Part shown: positions 27,173 through 36,326 of the stretch, in pieces
How the letters are laid out: every line of letters begins with the position of its first letter
Numbering within the stretch: position 1 is the stretch's first letter
Source: Nostoc sp. NMS8
GTDB lineage: Bacteria; Cyanobacteriota; Cyanobacteriia; Cyanobacteriales; Nostocaceae
Direction: 5' to 3'
DNA: 64,000 nucleotides
NCBI RefSeq assembly: GCF_017115045.1
Contig: NZ_JABXKK010000116.1
Location: forward strand, 226,464-290,463
Translations under genes and position numbers: made by a program
Notes under the pieces: generated by a model
Databases searched by the model: none
What the model was told of the DNA's origin: nothing
What the model saw: only the letters and a program-made list of their open reading frames with translations

Positions 27173-28426
27173 ATGAAAGTTTTAATTGTTACGTGTCACT
27201 TACCAACTGATAATAAAACTGATAAACATGGATGGTTTAAACGCCTAGAACTATTTATCGATGCGCTCAAGGAAATTGCTGAGATCCACATCCTTTACTA
27301 TCTTAGTAACGGGGAAGAAAATTTGACCTTAGAAAAAACTGCTGAGATAGAAACAAATTTAAGTAATCAATTCAATAAGAAGGTTAGTTTATATATTTTT
27401 CCGTATGTAATGAAAGGTAACTTAGTAGGGAAAACAATAGATTTAATTTTGAATTTTTATGATAAAAAAAGATTATTTTATAGCAAAAACTCTTTAGATA
27501 CTAAATTTTTTCAAGAGAAACTTCAAATAATAAAACCTGACATAATATTTTTTAGTAGATTACTGTCAATTTTCCCAGCATTAGGTACTGAATATAACTT
27601 TCCTACGATTTTTTTCGATGTTGACGATATTTTCCACACTGATTATTACAAGAGGCTATGGACATCTAAGCTACTTTATTTAGGGAATTATTGGGAGAAT
27701 ATTAAATCACTTCCTATTTTCTTTTTTCAGACTCTTTATAAAGAATTACTACTTTCTCGTGCTGTTGCAATTTCAGACTTAACATTTGTCTGTTCTGAGA
27801 TCGACCGTAAATATGTTTTGGAAAAATTTAATGATTCTCAGGTTAAAACAGTAGCAAATGCTGTAACTATCCCAACGGCAAAAAGTTCGCTTCCTAGTAA
27901 CCAAAATTTGCTGTTTTTAGGAAATTATGACCAATCGCCTAATAATGTTATTGGTGCTAATTTCTTGATAGAGAAGATTTGGCCGCTTATTTATCAACAG
28001 CAGCCAGAAGCACGTTTAATTATTGCTGGCAAGAGTCCTGATAATATTCGTACTTACAATGACAATATTCCTGGAGTTGAATTTACAGGCTTTGTCACAG
28101 ATATAAATGCTCTTTATGACCAAATTCGCGTCGTTTGTTGTCCAATCTTATCTGGAGGTGGTACTCGACTTAAAATCATCGAAGCAGCAGCGTATGGAAA
28201 ACCAATTGTTTCAACTAGTGTTGGAGCAGAAGGACTGGAAATAATAGATGGGAAAGAATATATGCTTCGAGATCAGCCTGAAGATTTTGCCCAAGCTTGT
28301 CTAGAGTTATTTAGAAATAATTTTCTTTGCGAAGAGCTAGGAAATCAAGCTCGTGCTGCTGCTATAAAACATTACGATCGCAACTCTATAGTTAATCTTA
28401 TACAAACATATTTTCAGCAGTTCTAA
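27173..28426 (+). CDS. Group 1 (GT4-like) glycosyltransferase
   Basis: A predicted GT-B fold sugar transferase acting on a cell-surface glycan or lipid. The N-terminal Rossmann strand MKVLIVTCHLPTDN is followed by a long linker. The C-terminal donor-binding half has NLLFLGNYDQSPNN, ARLIIAGKSPD, FTGFVTD and the signature LSGGGTRLKIIEAAAYGKPIVSTSVGAEGL. At 417 aa it is complete. The gene is clearly richer in A+T than its neighbours and stands alone in a gene-poor region, which would fit horizontal acquisition. The donor and acceptor are unknown. Confidence 0.88.
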   Translation: MKVLIVTCHLPTDNKTDKHGWFKRLELFIDALKEIAEIHILYYLSNGEENLTLEKTAEIETNLSNQFNKKVSLYIFPYVMKGNLVGKTIDLILNFYDKKRLFYSKNSLDTKFFQEKLQIIKPDIIFFSRLLSIFPALGTEYNFPTIFFDVDDIFHTDYYKRLWTSKLLYLGNYWENIKSLPIFFFQTLYKELLLSRAVAISDLTFVCSEIDRKYVLEKFNDSQVKTVANAVTIPTAKSSLPSNQNLLFLGNYDQSPNNVIGANFLIEKIWPLIYQQQPEARLIIAGKSPDNIRTYNDNIPGVEFTGFVTDINALYDQIRVVCCPILSGGGTRLKIIEAAAYGKPIVSTSVGAEGLEIIDGKEYMLRDQPEDFAQACLELFRNNFLCEELGNQARAAAIKHYDRNSIVNLIQTYFQQF

Positions 28427-28612
28427 GAATAAATTGAGCAAATTGCCAAGGTTTTCTCCTAAGCGTTCACCGAAACAGTGCTGAGTAACTCGGCTTAGAG
28501 TAAAAAAAGTAATAATCGCACTCAGCACTCCTGAAAGGGTAGCAAAACGATATTCAAAATATGTAACGGAAAGCTTCTGGACTAGATGTAGAGCAGTGAG
28601 GTAGCCTTGCCC

Positions 28613-29059
28613 TTAACTTGATTGACGCTCTAGACTAGCTTCCATTGTGTTAGTTAAACAATGACCAGCCAAAATGCCACTACTGAGGTAATATGTATCT
28701 TCCGAAATCCGGTGTAGGGTTTCAAAGCCACTACGACGATGACGATCGCCTAGTACCCAGTAACGCTGCACAATAGTATCTAAACCAATCCAGCCTTCGC
28801 CTTCAACCTGACCCAAAATATTATGTTGTAGTAAAAAAGTATATTGACGCTCTCCTTCATGGAGCCGCCCCTTGTATTGTAAAGAGATTTCGGAGCGATC
28901 GCTACCTGGGAATATTAATTTTGTGGCCATGGTGAACCAGTTATCTCGATGCCAAGCTACCAAGGTCATACCCTTAACGCTGATTGGTATACCATTACGT
29001 TCCAGCCAATTTCCTTGCATTGCCCAGCGTCCTGGTTCTAATAAAAAAGTATGAGCCAC
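28613..29059 (-). CDS. Conserved hypothetical protein, beta-rich, 148 aa
   Basis: No firm family assignment. Alternating hydrophobic strands (KGMTLVAWHRDNWFTMATKL, RQYTFLLQHN, GEGWIGLDTIVQRYWVLG) suggest a beta-barrel of the calycin/lipocalin kind, as in several cyanobacterial proteins of this size. No signal peptide or membrane helix is present. It lies downstream of anmK on the same strand, separated by a tandem repeat, so co-transcription is possible but not shown. Confidence 0.75.
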   Translation of the reverse strand: MAHTFLLEPGRWAMQGNWLERNGIPISVKGMTLVAWHRDNWFTMATKLIFPGSDRSEISLQYKGRLHEGERQYTFLLQHNILGQVEGEGWIGLDTIVQRYWVLGDRHRRSGFETLHRISEDTYYLSSGILAGHCLTNTMEASLERQSS

Positions 29060-29111
29060 CTTTTATATATCCTGTCTCGATCGAGTGCCGCCAAGACTAC
29101 AGTTATAGCAG

Positions 29112-29157
29112 TGCTGAGTTAAGAGTTAAGAGTTAGGAGTTAGGAGTTAAAAGTTAG
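29112..29157. repeat. Heptanucleotide tandem repeat (GAGTTAA/GAGTTAG)
   Basis: About six heptamers of AGTTAAG/AGTTAGG type lie in the gap between anmK and the hypothetical gene. The same family forms a longer array at 48614-48766. Confidence 0.7.
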
Positions 29158-29218
29158 AAATTCTTTTCCTACTTTCCCATTCAGTACGGGCTAAACCTTA
29201 GCTATCAGCTAACAGCAC

Positions 29219-30448
29219 TTAAGACTGACCTTGCTGAATTTCTCCCAAAAGCACTTCTTGAGGTGCCCCAGTGGCAGTAGGTAGGTTGCCAGGAATGCCC
29301 AAATTTCGCCAGTAGGCTAAAACTGCGAAAGCGATCGCTTCTTTAAAATCTGCACTCAAGCCGACTTCATCTGTAGTCCAGACTGGTATTGATGTCATCA
29401 ACAACTGTAATCTTTGTTTGAGATAAAGATTGCGACTACCACCACCACATAATAGTAGCCGTTGTGGCATTTCCGGCAAAAAAGTGTGGTAACTATGAAC
29501 AATTGAAGCCGCTGTGAGTTCCGTGAGAGTTGCCAGTACATCAGCAGCATTAAGTTTGTATGCTTGGGCATCTTTTAAACACTGATGCAGATAAGTTATA
29601 CCAAATAACTCTCGACCAGTGGATTTAGGCGGTGGTAGATGAAAATAGTCTTGGCTTAACCATTGTTCTACCAATGCATCGCAAGGAGTACCACTTGCTG
29701 CCCAATTGCCGTCTTCATCATAAGTTTTAGCACCAGCGCTTAAATGCTCCACCGCAAGATCCAACAGACTATTTCCTGGGCCAGTATCCCAAGCGCGAAT
29801 TTTTGAGAGCCAGTCACCATGCCGAGGCGGAATATAAGCAACATTGCCAATCCCACCAATGTTTTGAATGCAACGCCCTTCCTGAGGATGACTGAGTAAA
29901 TAAGCATCGACTCTGGGCACGAGAGGCGCACCATGACCACCAATAGCGATATCAGCAACACGGAAGTTGCTCACAGTTGTAATAGCTGTAAGACGGGCAA
30001 TTAATGCACCGCGCCCTAGTTGCAGACTGTAACCCAAGGGAGTGCTAAGTGCTGTTAGCGGATAGCTAAGGTTTAGCCCGTAACTCCCCTCCTCCCCTGC
30101 TCCTTCTTTGGGTGGTCGATGATAAACTGTCTGACCGTGGGAACCAATGAGAGTAGCTGGCTGATGACCAAGTTGAATATTTTGGGCAGCTTGAGCAAAG
30201 ACAATGGCGATCGCATCATCTATTTCTGCTAATTCTGCCATTGAGATGGCAAGGCCTGCACCAACTGCCAATATTCTTTCTCTGAGTTCAGCTGGATAAG
30301 GATATGTTGCCCCAGCTAGCAACTCAACTTTGAGATCCGATTCTGTACCGGAAATATCTACTAACACAGCATCTATGCCATCTACGGATGTGCCACTAAT
30401 TAAACCAATAACGCGAGTAGGAACAGCAACTTCTTCAGTCGGATGCAT
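29219..30448 (-). CDS. anmK: Anhydro-N-acetylmuramic acid kinase
   Basis: It phosphorylates and opens 1,6-anhydro-MurNAc released from peptidoglycan, allowing its recycling. The ATP-binding motif GLISGTSVDGIDAVLVDI is at the N-terminus. IGSHGQTVYHRP, NIGGIGNVAYIPP, AWDTGPGNSLLD and the C-terminal LLLCGGGSRN follow in family order. The start used gives 409 aa; an ATG 27 nt upstream is also in frame. No other recycling genes are adjacent. Confidence 0.95.
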   Translation of the reverse strand: MHPTEEVAVPTRVIGLISGTSVDGIDAVLVDISGTESDLKVELLAGATYPYPAELRERILAVGAGLAISMAELAEIDDAIAIVFAQAAQNIQLGHQPATLIGSHGQTVYHRPPKEGAGEEGSYGLNLSYPLTALSTPLGYSLQLGRGALIARLTAITTVSNFRVADIAIGGHGAPLVPRVDAYLLSHPQEGRCIQNIGGIGNVAYIPPRHGDWLSKIRAWDTGPGNSLLDLAVEHLSAGAKTYDEDGNWAASGTPCDALVEQWLSQDYFHLPPPKSTGRELFGITYLHQCLKDAQAYKLNAADVLATLTELTAASIVHSYHTFLPEMPQRLLLCGGGSRNLYLKQRLQLLMTSIPVWTTDEVGLSADFKEAIAFAVLAYWRNLGIPGNLPTATGAPQEVLLGEIQQGQS

Positions 30449-30475
30449 GGATCGAGATTCTTTTGTTGATTGCAA

Positions 30476-31162
30476 GAGGTAGTTTAATTCATGCTACTAC
30501 CCATGTCAAAAGAACTCAGGCGGCATAGTTGACTGGAGAAAGACGAATAATGAGGAAAAAGGTGAGAGGCAGCCTACAGCTACCTGTCAAAGAACATTGT
30601 AGTTCGCTTGAACTAAAAAGAAGAATTTTGAAATTAGAGCAATTCCAGAGTTATGAAATGTCTTAGAACTATCTAGATGTATTGTGAAAATTGATGCAAT
30701 CGGTTGCCATAACAAGATTGTGAAGTTAATCACACAGCAAATGCAGGTTATGTAATTACCTGAAAGAAGAACCGAGGTAATCTTAACCTTTGAGGTTGAA
30801 AAACTATTCAGCCAAGGGATAAGTACTGATTTTCAATGGTTTGGCAGCGCACAATGCCTCATGCCTTCTTGATCAGAACCCTAAAAATATAAACTGCCTG
30901 CGAATCACAAAATGGCAAGTTCTATAAATGAAGCTTGTTTACAATTTAGCACTGATGACTTCGCATTTTCTATATAAAGCTATAGATATTACAGAACATA
31001 AGATCAGTAATTATCCTCTAAATAAAGTCCAAGAACCTGGATTTTTGTCTGGATATAGTCAAATCGAAAAAGTAGTAATCCCTCTGATGTTGGAATCTGT
31101 AAGCACACTGCACAATGAGGCTATGAACACAAGAGATTAAAAAACAAAATAAGGATTATCAA
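30476..31162. other. Divergent intergenic region, about 690 nt
   Basis: It separates anmK from the PEP-CTERM gene. A 70-codon open frame at 30928-31140 has no recognisable features and I do not support it as a gene. No terminator or RNA is seen. Confidence 0.4.
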
Positions 31163-31966
31163 ATGAAAAATCTTCTAATTAAGTCTGCGATCGCTTCTGG
31201 TGTAGTTTTGTCTTTAGCTACTATTACCCGTCCTGCAACGGCTGCGTCTTTTGCGGTCTCAATAGAAAACGCAGGCGTACAAAATGCAAATTTATCAAAT
31301 CTTGTTAATGCCCATGTAGACACTTTTGATTCAGAAGCACAAGGTTATAAAGGAACAGGATTTGAATGGAAAGAGGGACAAACAAAGATTGGTAGCTATA
31401 GCAATACTCTGGTCGAAAATGCAGACCAATATGGTGGTGCTGGTGGAACAGGCAAGTATTTTGATGTAGATACAAATAGATCGGGTAATGGTCAGAAGGT
31501 TTCCACCCTCAATTTGACAACCCCACAAAGTTACTTTGGACTTTGGTGGTCTGCGGGAGATGCTAACAACGTAATTACATTTCTTTCACAAGGTCAAGTT
31601 GTACAATCTCTAACCACCGCTGATGTGGTTAGTTATATCTCAAAGCTACCAAATAAAGCCAGCTACTACAGTAATCCTAATGCGGCATTCAAAAATCAAA
31701 ATTCTGGAGAACCCTATGCGTTCATCAACTTCTACGATGTTGGCGGAACTTTTGATCAGGTTCAATTCACCAATGTTGGCGGAACTGGTTTTGAATCAGA
31801 TAATCACACAGTCGCCACTAGCTACAAGAGTATCACCGGAGATGTAGTTACTCAAGCTGTTCCTGAGTCTTCTTCTGTATTAGGAGTTTTTGCGATTGGT
31901 TTTGTGGGTGCTGCTTCAGTTATGACTCGTCGAGCTAAGAAAAACTCAGTTTTGCAATTGTCTTAA
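31163..31966 (+). CDS. PEP-CTERM anchored exported protein
   Basis: An exported protein of 267 aa. It has a signal peptide (KNLLIKSAIASGVVLSLATI, cleavage near ATAAS). A beta-rich body includes VSTLNLTTPQSYFGLWWSAGD. A C-terminal PEP-CTERM-type sorting signal consists of VPESSS, a hydrophobic stretch (VLGVFAIGFVGAASVM) and a basic TRRAKK cluster. Such signals are processed by an exosortase; none is in the window. The role is unknown; members are often extracellular matrix proteins. Confidence 0.9.
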   Translation: MKNLLIKSAIASGVVLSLATITRPATAASFAVSIENAGVQNANLSNLVNAHVDTFDSEAQGYKGTGFEWKEGQTKIGSYSNTLVENADQYGGAGGTGKYFDVDTNRSGNGQKVSTLNLTTPQSYFGLWWSAGDANNVITFLSQGQVVQSLTTADVVSYISKLPNKASYYSNPNAAFKNQNSGEPYAFINFYDVGGTFDQVQFTNVGGTGFESDNHTVATSYKSITGDVVTQAVPESSSVLGVFAIGFVGAASVMTRRAKKNSVLQLS

Positions 31967-32053
31967 GTCTAGTGGCTTGCAAGTAACGCAATTTCTAGCT
32001 TACATTAAGCATCTTCTGTGCTTCTGATGAAAGTTAAGGGAATGTCACTCTCA

Positions 32054-32083
32054 AGCGATACCTGCGGCGGCTACGCCTACGCC
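32054..32083. repeat. Copy of the GCGATGCCTGCGGCGGGCTACGCC dispersed repeat
   Basis: It differs by only a few bases from the reverse complement of the insert at 19523-19549. It lies in noncoding sequence downstream of the PEP-CTERM gene. Confidence 0.75.
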
Positions 32084-32246
32084 ACTTTAATAGCACTGCT
32101 TTCAAGCAATTTTATTAAAGATACCAACTCTAGCTCAGTAAGATTTGCCTGATTTTCTTTATGCCTTACTCCCAGGCTCCACTTCACGTAGCGTGCCGTA
32201 GGCAAGATTTCAGAAGTTCCAGCGAAAAGTCAACATTAAATACAAG

Positions 32247-32280
32247 TTAGGGCGAGCTTACTTAGGTAAACTCGCCCTAA
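32247..32280 (+). terminator. Possible terminator, downstream of the PEP-CTERM gene
   Basis: A 10-bp perfect stem (TTAGGGCGAG / CTCGCCCTAA) with a 14-nt loop is followed by TTGTTTGG. It is about 280 nt past the stop codon, so it may serve another transcript. Confidence 0.5.
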
Positions 32281-32447
32281 TTGTTTGGCGATTTATTTTA
32301 TGAGCAGCCAACTCTACAATACTTAAATTGCCTTCTGCTTGGAGATATTGGCTAAAAGCTTAACTTGGCATAGAACTGATCCTAAAACCCAAGTCTTAAG
32401 AATCGATATGATAGAAAAGTAGATAAAATTTAAAAAATATTTATCGA

Positions 32448-33863
32448 ATGGTGCTTCAATCATCTGGCTTGTCCAAGGTCAAAGACTCACTAAGACAAAA
32501 AATCTTCTTGGGTAATGAACCCAATGCAGAGTTAATTGCAATTCTCACCGTTTACTTTGTCCAAGGAATTTTAGGGCTATCGCGTCTAGCCGTGAGCTTT
32601 TTCCTCAAAGATGAACTGCTGCTAAGTCCAGTCCAGGTGTCGGCACTATTGGGAATTGTTTTCCTACCTTGGATGATCAAACCAGTGTTTGGTTTTATCT
32701 CTGATGGTTTGCCTATATTTGGCTATCGTCGGCGTCCTTACTTGATTTTATCTGGGATATTGGGAACTGCTTCTTGGATAAGTCTGGCCACAATAGTTCA
32801 TACTAGCTGGGCAGCTACCTTAGCGATCGCTCTTAGTTCTCTTTCCGTTGCTATGAGTGATGTCATAGTTGACTCGCTGGTTGTAGAACGTGCCAGAGGC
32901 GAATCGCAAGCAAAAGCCGGTTCATTACAATCTCTATGTTGGGGTGCTTCTGCGATCGGAGGTTTAATTACAGCATACTTTAGCGGTCTGCTACTTCAAT
33001 ACTTTACTACCCGTACCGTTTTTGGGATTACCGCTTTCTTTCCTCTCATCGTTTCAGGGGTAGCTTGGTTAATTGCTGAGTCACCCATTCGGAAAGATTC
33101 TCAAGATAGTAATCAGACAAGCCCCCTACCCATCAAACATCAACTGGGGCAGCTACGCCAAGCCATTACCCAAAAAACAATTTGGCTACCAACGGCATTC
33201 GTCTTCATCTGGCAAGCTACCCCAAATGCTGACTCGGCCTTTTTCTACTTCTCTACCAACGAACTACACTTTGAACCAGAATTTTTGGGGCGGGTACACT
33301 TGGTAACAAGTTTCGCTTCTTTAGTAGGCGTTTGGATTTTTCAACGTTTCCTCAAAAGCATCCCTTTTCGAGTGATTTTTGCTTGGAGTACTGTTATTTC
33401 GTCAATTTTGGGGATGACGATGCTCTTGTTAGTGACTCACACAAACAGACTGTTGGGTATAGATGACCACTGGTTTAGTTTGGGTGATAGTCTTATTCTC
33501 ACTGTAATGGGTAAAATTACCTTTATGCAAGTGATGGTGCTAGCAGCAAGGCTTTGTCCCCCTGGAGTGGAAGCGACATTATTTGCCTTGTTAATGTCGG
33601 TTTTTAATTCAGCAGGAACGGTTTCCCATGCATTTGGGGCATTAATCACCTATTGGCTGGGGATCACCGCCACGAACTTTGAATCACTTTGGCTATTAGT
33701 GCTAATTACTAATCTCAGCACTCTGTTACCTCTACCATTTATCAATTGGCTACCTGCTGCCCAGGAGCAAACTGAGACACCCGAAGATGGGGAAAAAGCG
33801 TTTTTGCCAGATTTGATGTCTGAGTTGGTATTGAGAGAACCAGAGTCGAAAATAGTGGAATAG
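32448..33863 (+). CDS. Folate/biopterin transporter (BT1/FBT family)
   Basis: A 471-aa membrane transporter of the major facilitator superfamily, with about 12 hydrophobic helices. FBT hallmarks include YFVQGILGLSRLAVSFFLKD, SALLGIVFLPWMIKPVFGFISD, GYRRRPYLILSG and SVAMSDVIVDSLVVERARGES. The acidic and arginine residues of these loops match the family that contains cyanobacterial and plastid folate carriers. The actual substrate in this organism is inferred, not shown. Confidence 0.9.
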   Translation: MVLQSSGLSKVKDSLRQKIFLGNEPNAELIAILTVYFVQGILGLSRLAVSFFLKDELLLSPVQVSALLGIVFLPWMIKPVFGFISDGLPIFGYRRRPYLILSGILGTASWISLATIVHTSWAATLAIALSSLSVAMSDVIVDSLVVERARGESQAKAGSLQSLCWGASAIGGLITAYFSGLLLQYFTTRTVFGITAFFPLIVSGVAWLIAESPIRKDSQDSNQTSPLPIKHQLGQLRQAITQKTIWLPTAFVFIWQATPNADSAFFYFSTNELHFEPEFLGRVHLVTSFASLVGVWIFQRFLKSIPFRVIFAWSTVISSILGMTMLLLVTHTNRLLGIDDHWFSLGDSLILTVMGKITFMQVMVLAARLCPPGVEATLFALLMSVFNSAGTVSHAFGALITYWLGITATNFESLWLLVLITNLSTLLPLPFINWLPAAQEQTETPEDGEKAFLPDLMSELVLREPESKIVE

Positions 33864-33936
33864 TGTAACACAACAGTTTTCAAGTAGATAAAGTACAAAG
33901 TCCAGGACTCAAAATCAGACATCAAGATGTTTCCAC

Positions 33937-33979
33937 TTACTGCCTCCCGCCCTCTGCCCCCTGCTTCCTACCTCCTGCC
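33937..33979. repeat. CCTGCCC/CTCCTGC-type heptanucleotide repeats
   Basis: A run of degenerate heptamers (CCTCCCG, CCTCTGC, CCCCTGC, TTCCTAC, CTCCTGC) ends right at the kdpD stop codon. The same family is inside the coding region at 52650-52725. Confidence 0.6.
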
Positions 33980-35134
33980 CTATTTGGGTGAAACCATTTT
34001 TTCGCTAGCAATGATATGCAAATCGATGTTTTTGAGTAAGCGTACCAATTTTTGCGTCAAAGATCCTTTGAGAAACATAAGCCAGCGCGATCGCTGACTT
34101 TCACCAATCACAATCTGGGTGATCCGATGTTTCTCGGCGACTTCAGCGATCGCATTAGCGACGTTACTGTTGGTAACACGAAGAAAAGTACCTTCAAATT
34201 CTTTACAGAGTTTCTCACAGGTGTGGATGTGTAAGCTTTCTTCTTTAGTGAGGAAGCGCTCTGGATTGGCAACGAATAAAGTATAAAGTGGGGCGTTCAT
34301 ATAGTTAGCCAGCCTTGCACCCCGGCGTAACAGTTGCACTGAATTGGGATAGGTGGATACGCATACCAAAACTCGCTCGTGAATATTACAAAATTGCCCA
34401 TTAGGAGTAGAGGCGATCGCATTTCCTTCTACATTGTCTGCTACTTCGCGCAAAGCTAACTCCCGCAAAGCAATCAGGTTACGGCGTTGGAAAAAATTAT
34501 CGAGGGATTGTTGGATTTTTTCTGGTGCGTAAATCTTGCCTTCTAATAACCGTTCTTGCAGCGTTTCGGGCGTGACATCTATTACCACTATTTCATCTGC
34601 TTCATCCAGAATCCTGTCAGGAACTCGCTCACGGACTACTACACCTGTAATTCTAGCTACTAAGTCATTGAGACTTTCCAAATGTTGTACATTCATTGTG
34701 GAGTAGACATCAATACCTGCTGCCAAAACTATTTCGACATCTTCGTAGCGTTTTTCGCGTAGGGAACCAGGGACATTGGTATGGGCAAGTTCATCGATTA
34801 AGACTAATTGGGGCGATCGCTCTAAAATAGCATTTGTATCCATATCCGTTAGTGTCAACTCACCCTGCGGATATTGCTTACGGGGTAAAATCTCTAGTCC
34901 CTCTGCCTTCTCAACTGTCTCTTTACGTCCGTGGGTTTCTAAAAGCCCAACGATGACATCAATTCCTTCATGTTTGAGTGCGTGTCCCTCTTCCAGCATC
35001 CGATAGGTTTTGCCTACTCCAGGAGCCATGCCAATAAATATTTTGTGCTTACCCCGTCGTCGTGCCGGATAAAGCGAGTAACTTGCAGAATTTAAAGGTA
35101 CAGTGCCAGCCGAACCAGTATTATTATCTGACAT
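33980..35134 (-). CDS. kdpD: Short KdpD: N-terminal KdpD and Usp domains without histidine kinase
   Basis: The 384-aa protein corresponds to the cytoplasmic N-terminal part of KdpD, the K+/osmotic sensor. It carries a Walker-type site (GMAPGVGKT, residues 35-43), VGLLETHGR and LVLIDELAHTNVPGS. A Usp-like domain (about 245-370, VLVCVSTYPNSVQLLRRGARLA) follows. The membrane segments, HisKA and ATPase domains of E. coli KdpD are absent, as reported for Anabaena short KdpD. No kdpE is adjacent. It is last in the operon, 77 nt after kdpC. Confidence 0.93.
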   Translation of the reverse strand: MSDNNTGSAGTVPLNSASYSLYPARRRGKHKIFIGMAPGVGKTYRMLEEGHALKHEGIDVIVGLLETHGRKETVEKAEGLEILPRKQYPQGELTLTDMDTNAILERSPQLVLIDELAHTNVPGSLREKRYEDVEIVLAAGIDVYSTMNVQHLESLNDLVARITGVVVRERVPDRILDEADEIVVIDVTPETLQERLLEGKIYAPEKIQQSLDNFFQRRNLIALRELALREVADNVEGNAIASTPNGQFCNIHERVLVCVSTYPNSVQLLRRGARLANYMNAPLYTLFVANPERFLTKEESLHIHTCEKLCKEFEGTFLRVTNSNVANAIAEVAEKHRITQIVIGESQRSRWLMFLKGSLTQKLVRLLKNIDLHIIASEKMVSPK

Positions 35135-35211
35135 TTCATTCTTGGTTTCTATCGCAATCCTATTTCATCTGAAAACGGCGCTTTACCCAATGCCCAATTC
35201 CCAATGCCCAC

Positions 35212-35814
35212 TTACTGATTTTGCTGACGATTAATATCTTGCAAGTCAAGAGCATAATTCAATCGGAGAACATTGACTCCTGGTTCGCCAAAAATCCATA
35301 AAAATCTGCCATCAGTATACTTGTTAATTAAACGTAGGATCTCATCTTCTTTTACTTTCCGCGCACCAGCAACCCGAGCTAATTGCTGCCGTGCTGCTTT
35401 GAAGGAAATATGCGGATCTAAACCAGAGCCAGATGTATAAATTATATCAGCAATCGGTTGAAGATTTTCGTCTCGCAATTGATTTGCGTCTTCTAGAATC
35501 CGCTTCATTAGTTCTGGATTGCTAGCAGCGAGATTGCTGGCTCCAGATATGCCAGTTGGCTTGGCTTTTTTTCCTTGGCTATATCTAACAGTACTGGGAC
35601 GAGGATGGAAATATCGCTCAGATGTGAACACCTGCCCTATCAAAGCTGAACCAATTGGTTCATTATTTAAATTCAGCATAATGCTGCCATTAGCTTGATA
35701 GTGGAAAAAAACTTGACCCACTACAAGGATAATTAGGGGATAGATAATTGCAGTCAACAACCAAAGCATTAGAGTTATAAAAATTGCTCTGATGGTTTCT
35801 CGAATAATAGCCAT
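35212..35814 (-). CDS. kdpC: Potassium-transporting ATPase subunit C
   Basis: The single-span KdpC subunit of the high-affinity K+ P-type ATPase, with one N-terminal helix (ALIFITLMLW-like region to LIILVVGQVFF). The conserved periplasmic motifs follow: IGSALIGQVF, YFHPRPSTVRY, SGASNLAASNPEL and TSGSGLDPHIS. A final RVAGAR and VLRLNYALD complete it. The 200-aa length is standard. It lies between the small kdp remnant and kdpD. Confidence 0.95.
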   Translation of the reverse strand: MAIIRETIRAIFITLMLWLLTAIIYPLIILVVGQVFFHYQANGSIMLNLNNEPIGSALIGQVFTSERYFHPRPSTVRYSQGKKAKPTGISGASNLAASNPELMKRILEDANQLRDENLQPIADIIYTSGSGLDPHISFKAARQQLARVAGARKVKEDEILRLINKYTDGRFLWIFGEPGVNVLRLNYALDLQDINRQQNQ

Positions 35815-35889
35815 AATAAGTTTTCCAATTGCTCCTAAAATTTTATTTTTTATTTTTATTTTTTATTCTTTTGCCCACTCAGGAAGAAG

Positions 35890-36047
35890 TTAAAAAATGC
35901 TGTTAGCAACAGTATAAAACACTGGGGCAACTACCACATTCAAACACAGCAGGATAAAAATAGCGAGTGGTAGGTGTTGTTTAGGCTATTGTAAGCAAAC
36001 AAAGGATGTTGCCGAAGCGGTGCTGAATTAAAACGACGTTTATTCAT
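35890..36047 (-). pseudogene. Frameshifted remnant of a small kdp membrane gene
   Basis: From an ATG, the frame reads MNKRRFNSAPLRQHPLFAYN. After a shift of one base (one nucleotide missing near 35984) it continues K-Q-H-L-P-L-A-I-F-I-L-L-C-L-N-V-V-V-A-P-V-F to a TAA. The 158-nt span is not a multiple of three. The position between kdpB and kdpC is where E. coli has kdpF and where a small gene (kdpG) is described in Anabaena. It is probably a decayed version. No in-frame start exists for the second half. Confidence 0.6.
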
Positions 36048-36125
36048 ATTCTTCTTTTTCCTTTTCTCAACAGGTAAAAGTAAAAATGTTTATTATTTTA
36101 CTTTAGTCAAGATGCGTTCGTTTCC

Positions 36126-36326
36126 CTAAGAAGATGTTTGAAAAATATTAGGCAATAGAATTCGGTACTACACAAAACTTAGTCCACGGAGGTGGACTAA
36201 GATAAAATCAAGGGTTTTTAACCCACATTCGCCCTTGGCGTTCCGTAGGAAAGGTGGGTTTAGGTTTGTGCGCGACTTCCAGTCGCCCGGTGAGTAATAA
36301 ATTAGACTTTTCAAACATCCTCTAAG
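36126..36326. mobile_element. MITE-like element between kdpB and the small kdp remnant
   Basis: Its ends (AAGATGTTTGAAAA on the left, TTTTCAAACATCCTC on the right) are inverted copies and match the ends of the element at 161-327, but the interior differs. It contains a 10-bp hairpin (36178-36201, CTTAGTCCAC/GTGGACTAAG) and a GCGACTTCCAGTCGC palindrome. The kdpB stop codon lies at its right edge. It has no coding capacity. Confidence 0.6.

Noticed and set aside
30928..31140. 70-aa frame ahead of the PEP-CTERM gene
   Set aside because: No ribosome binding site, no family resemblance and ordinary noncoding composition.
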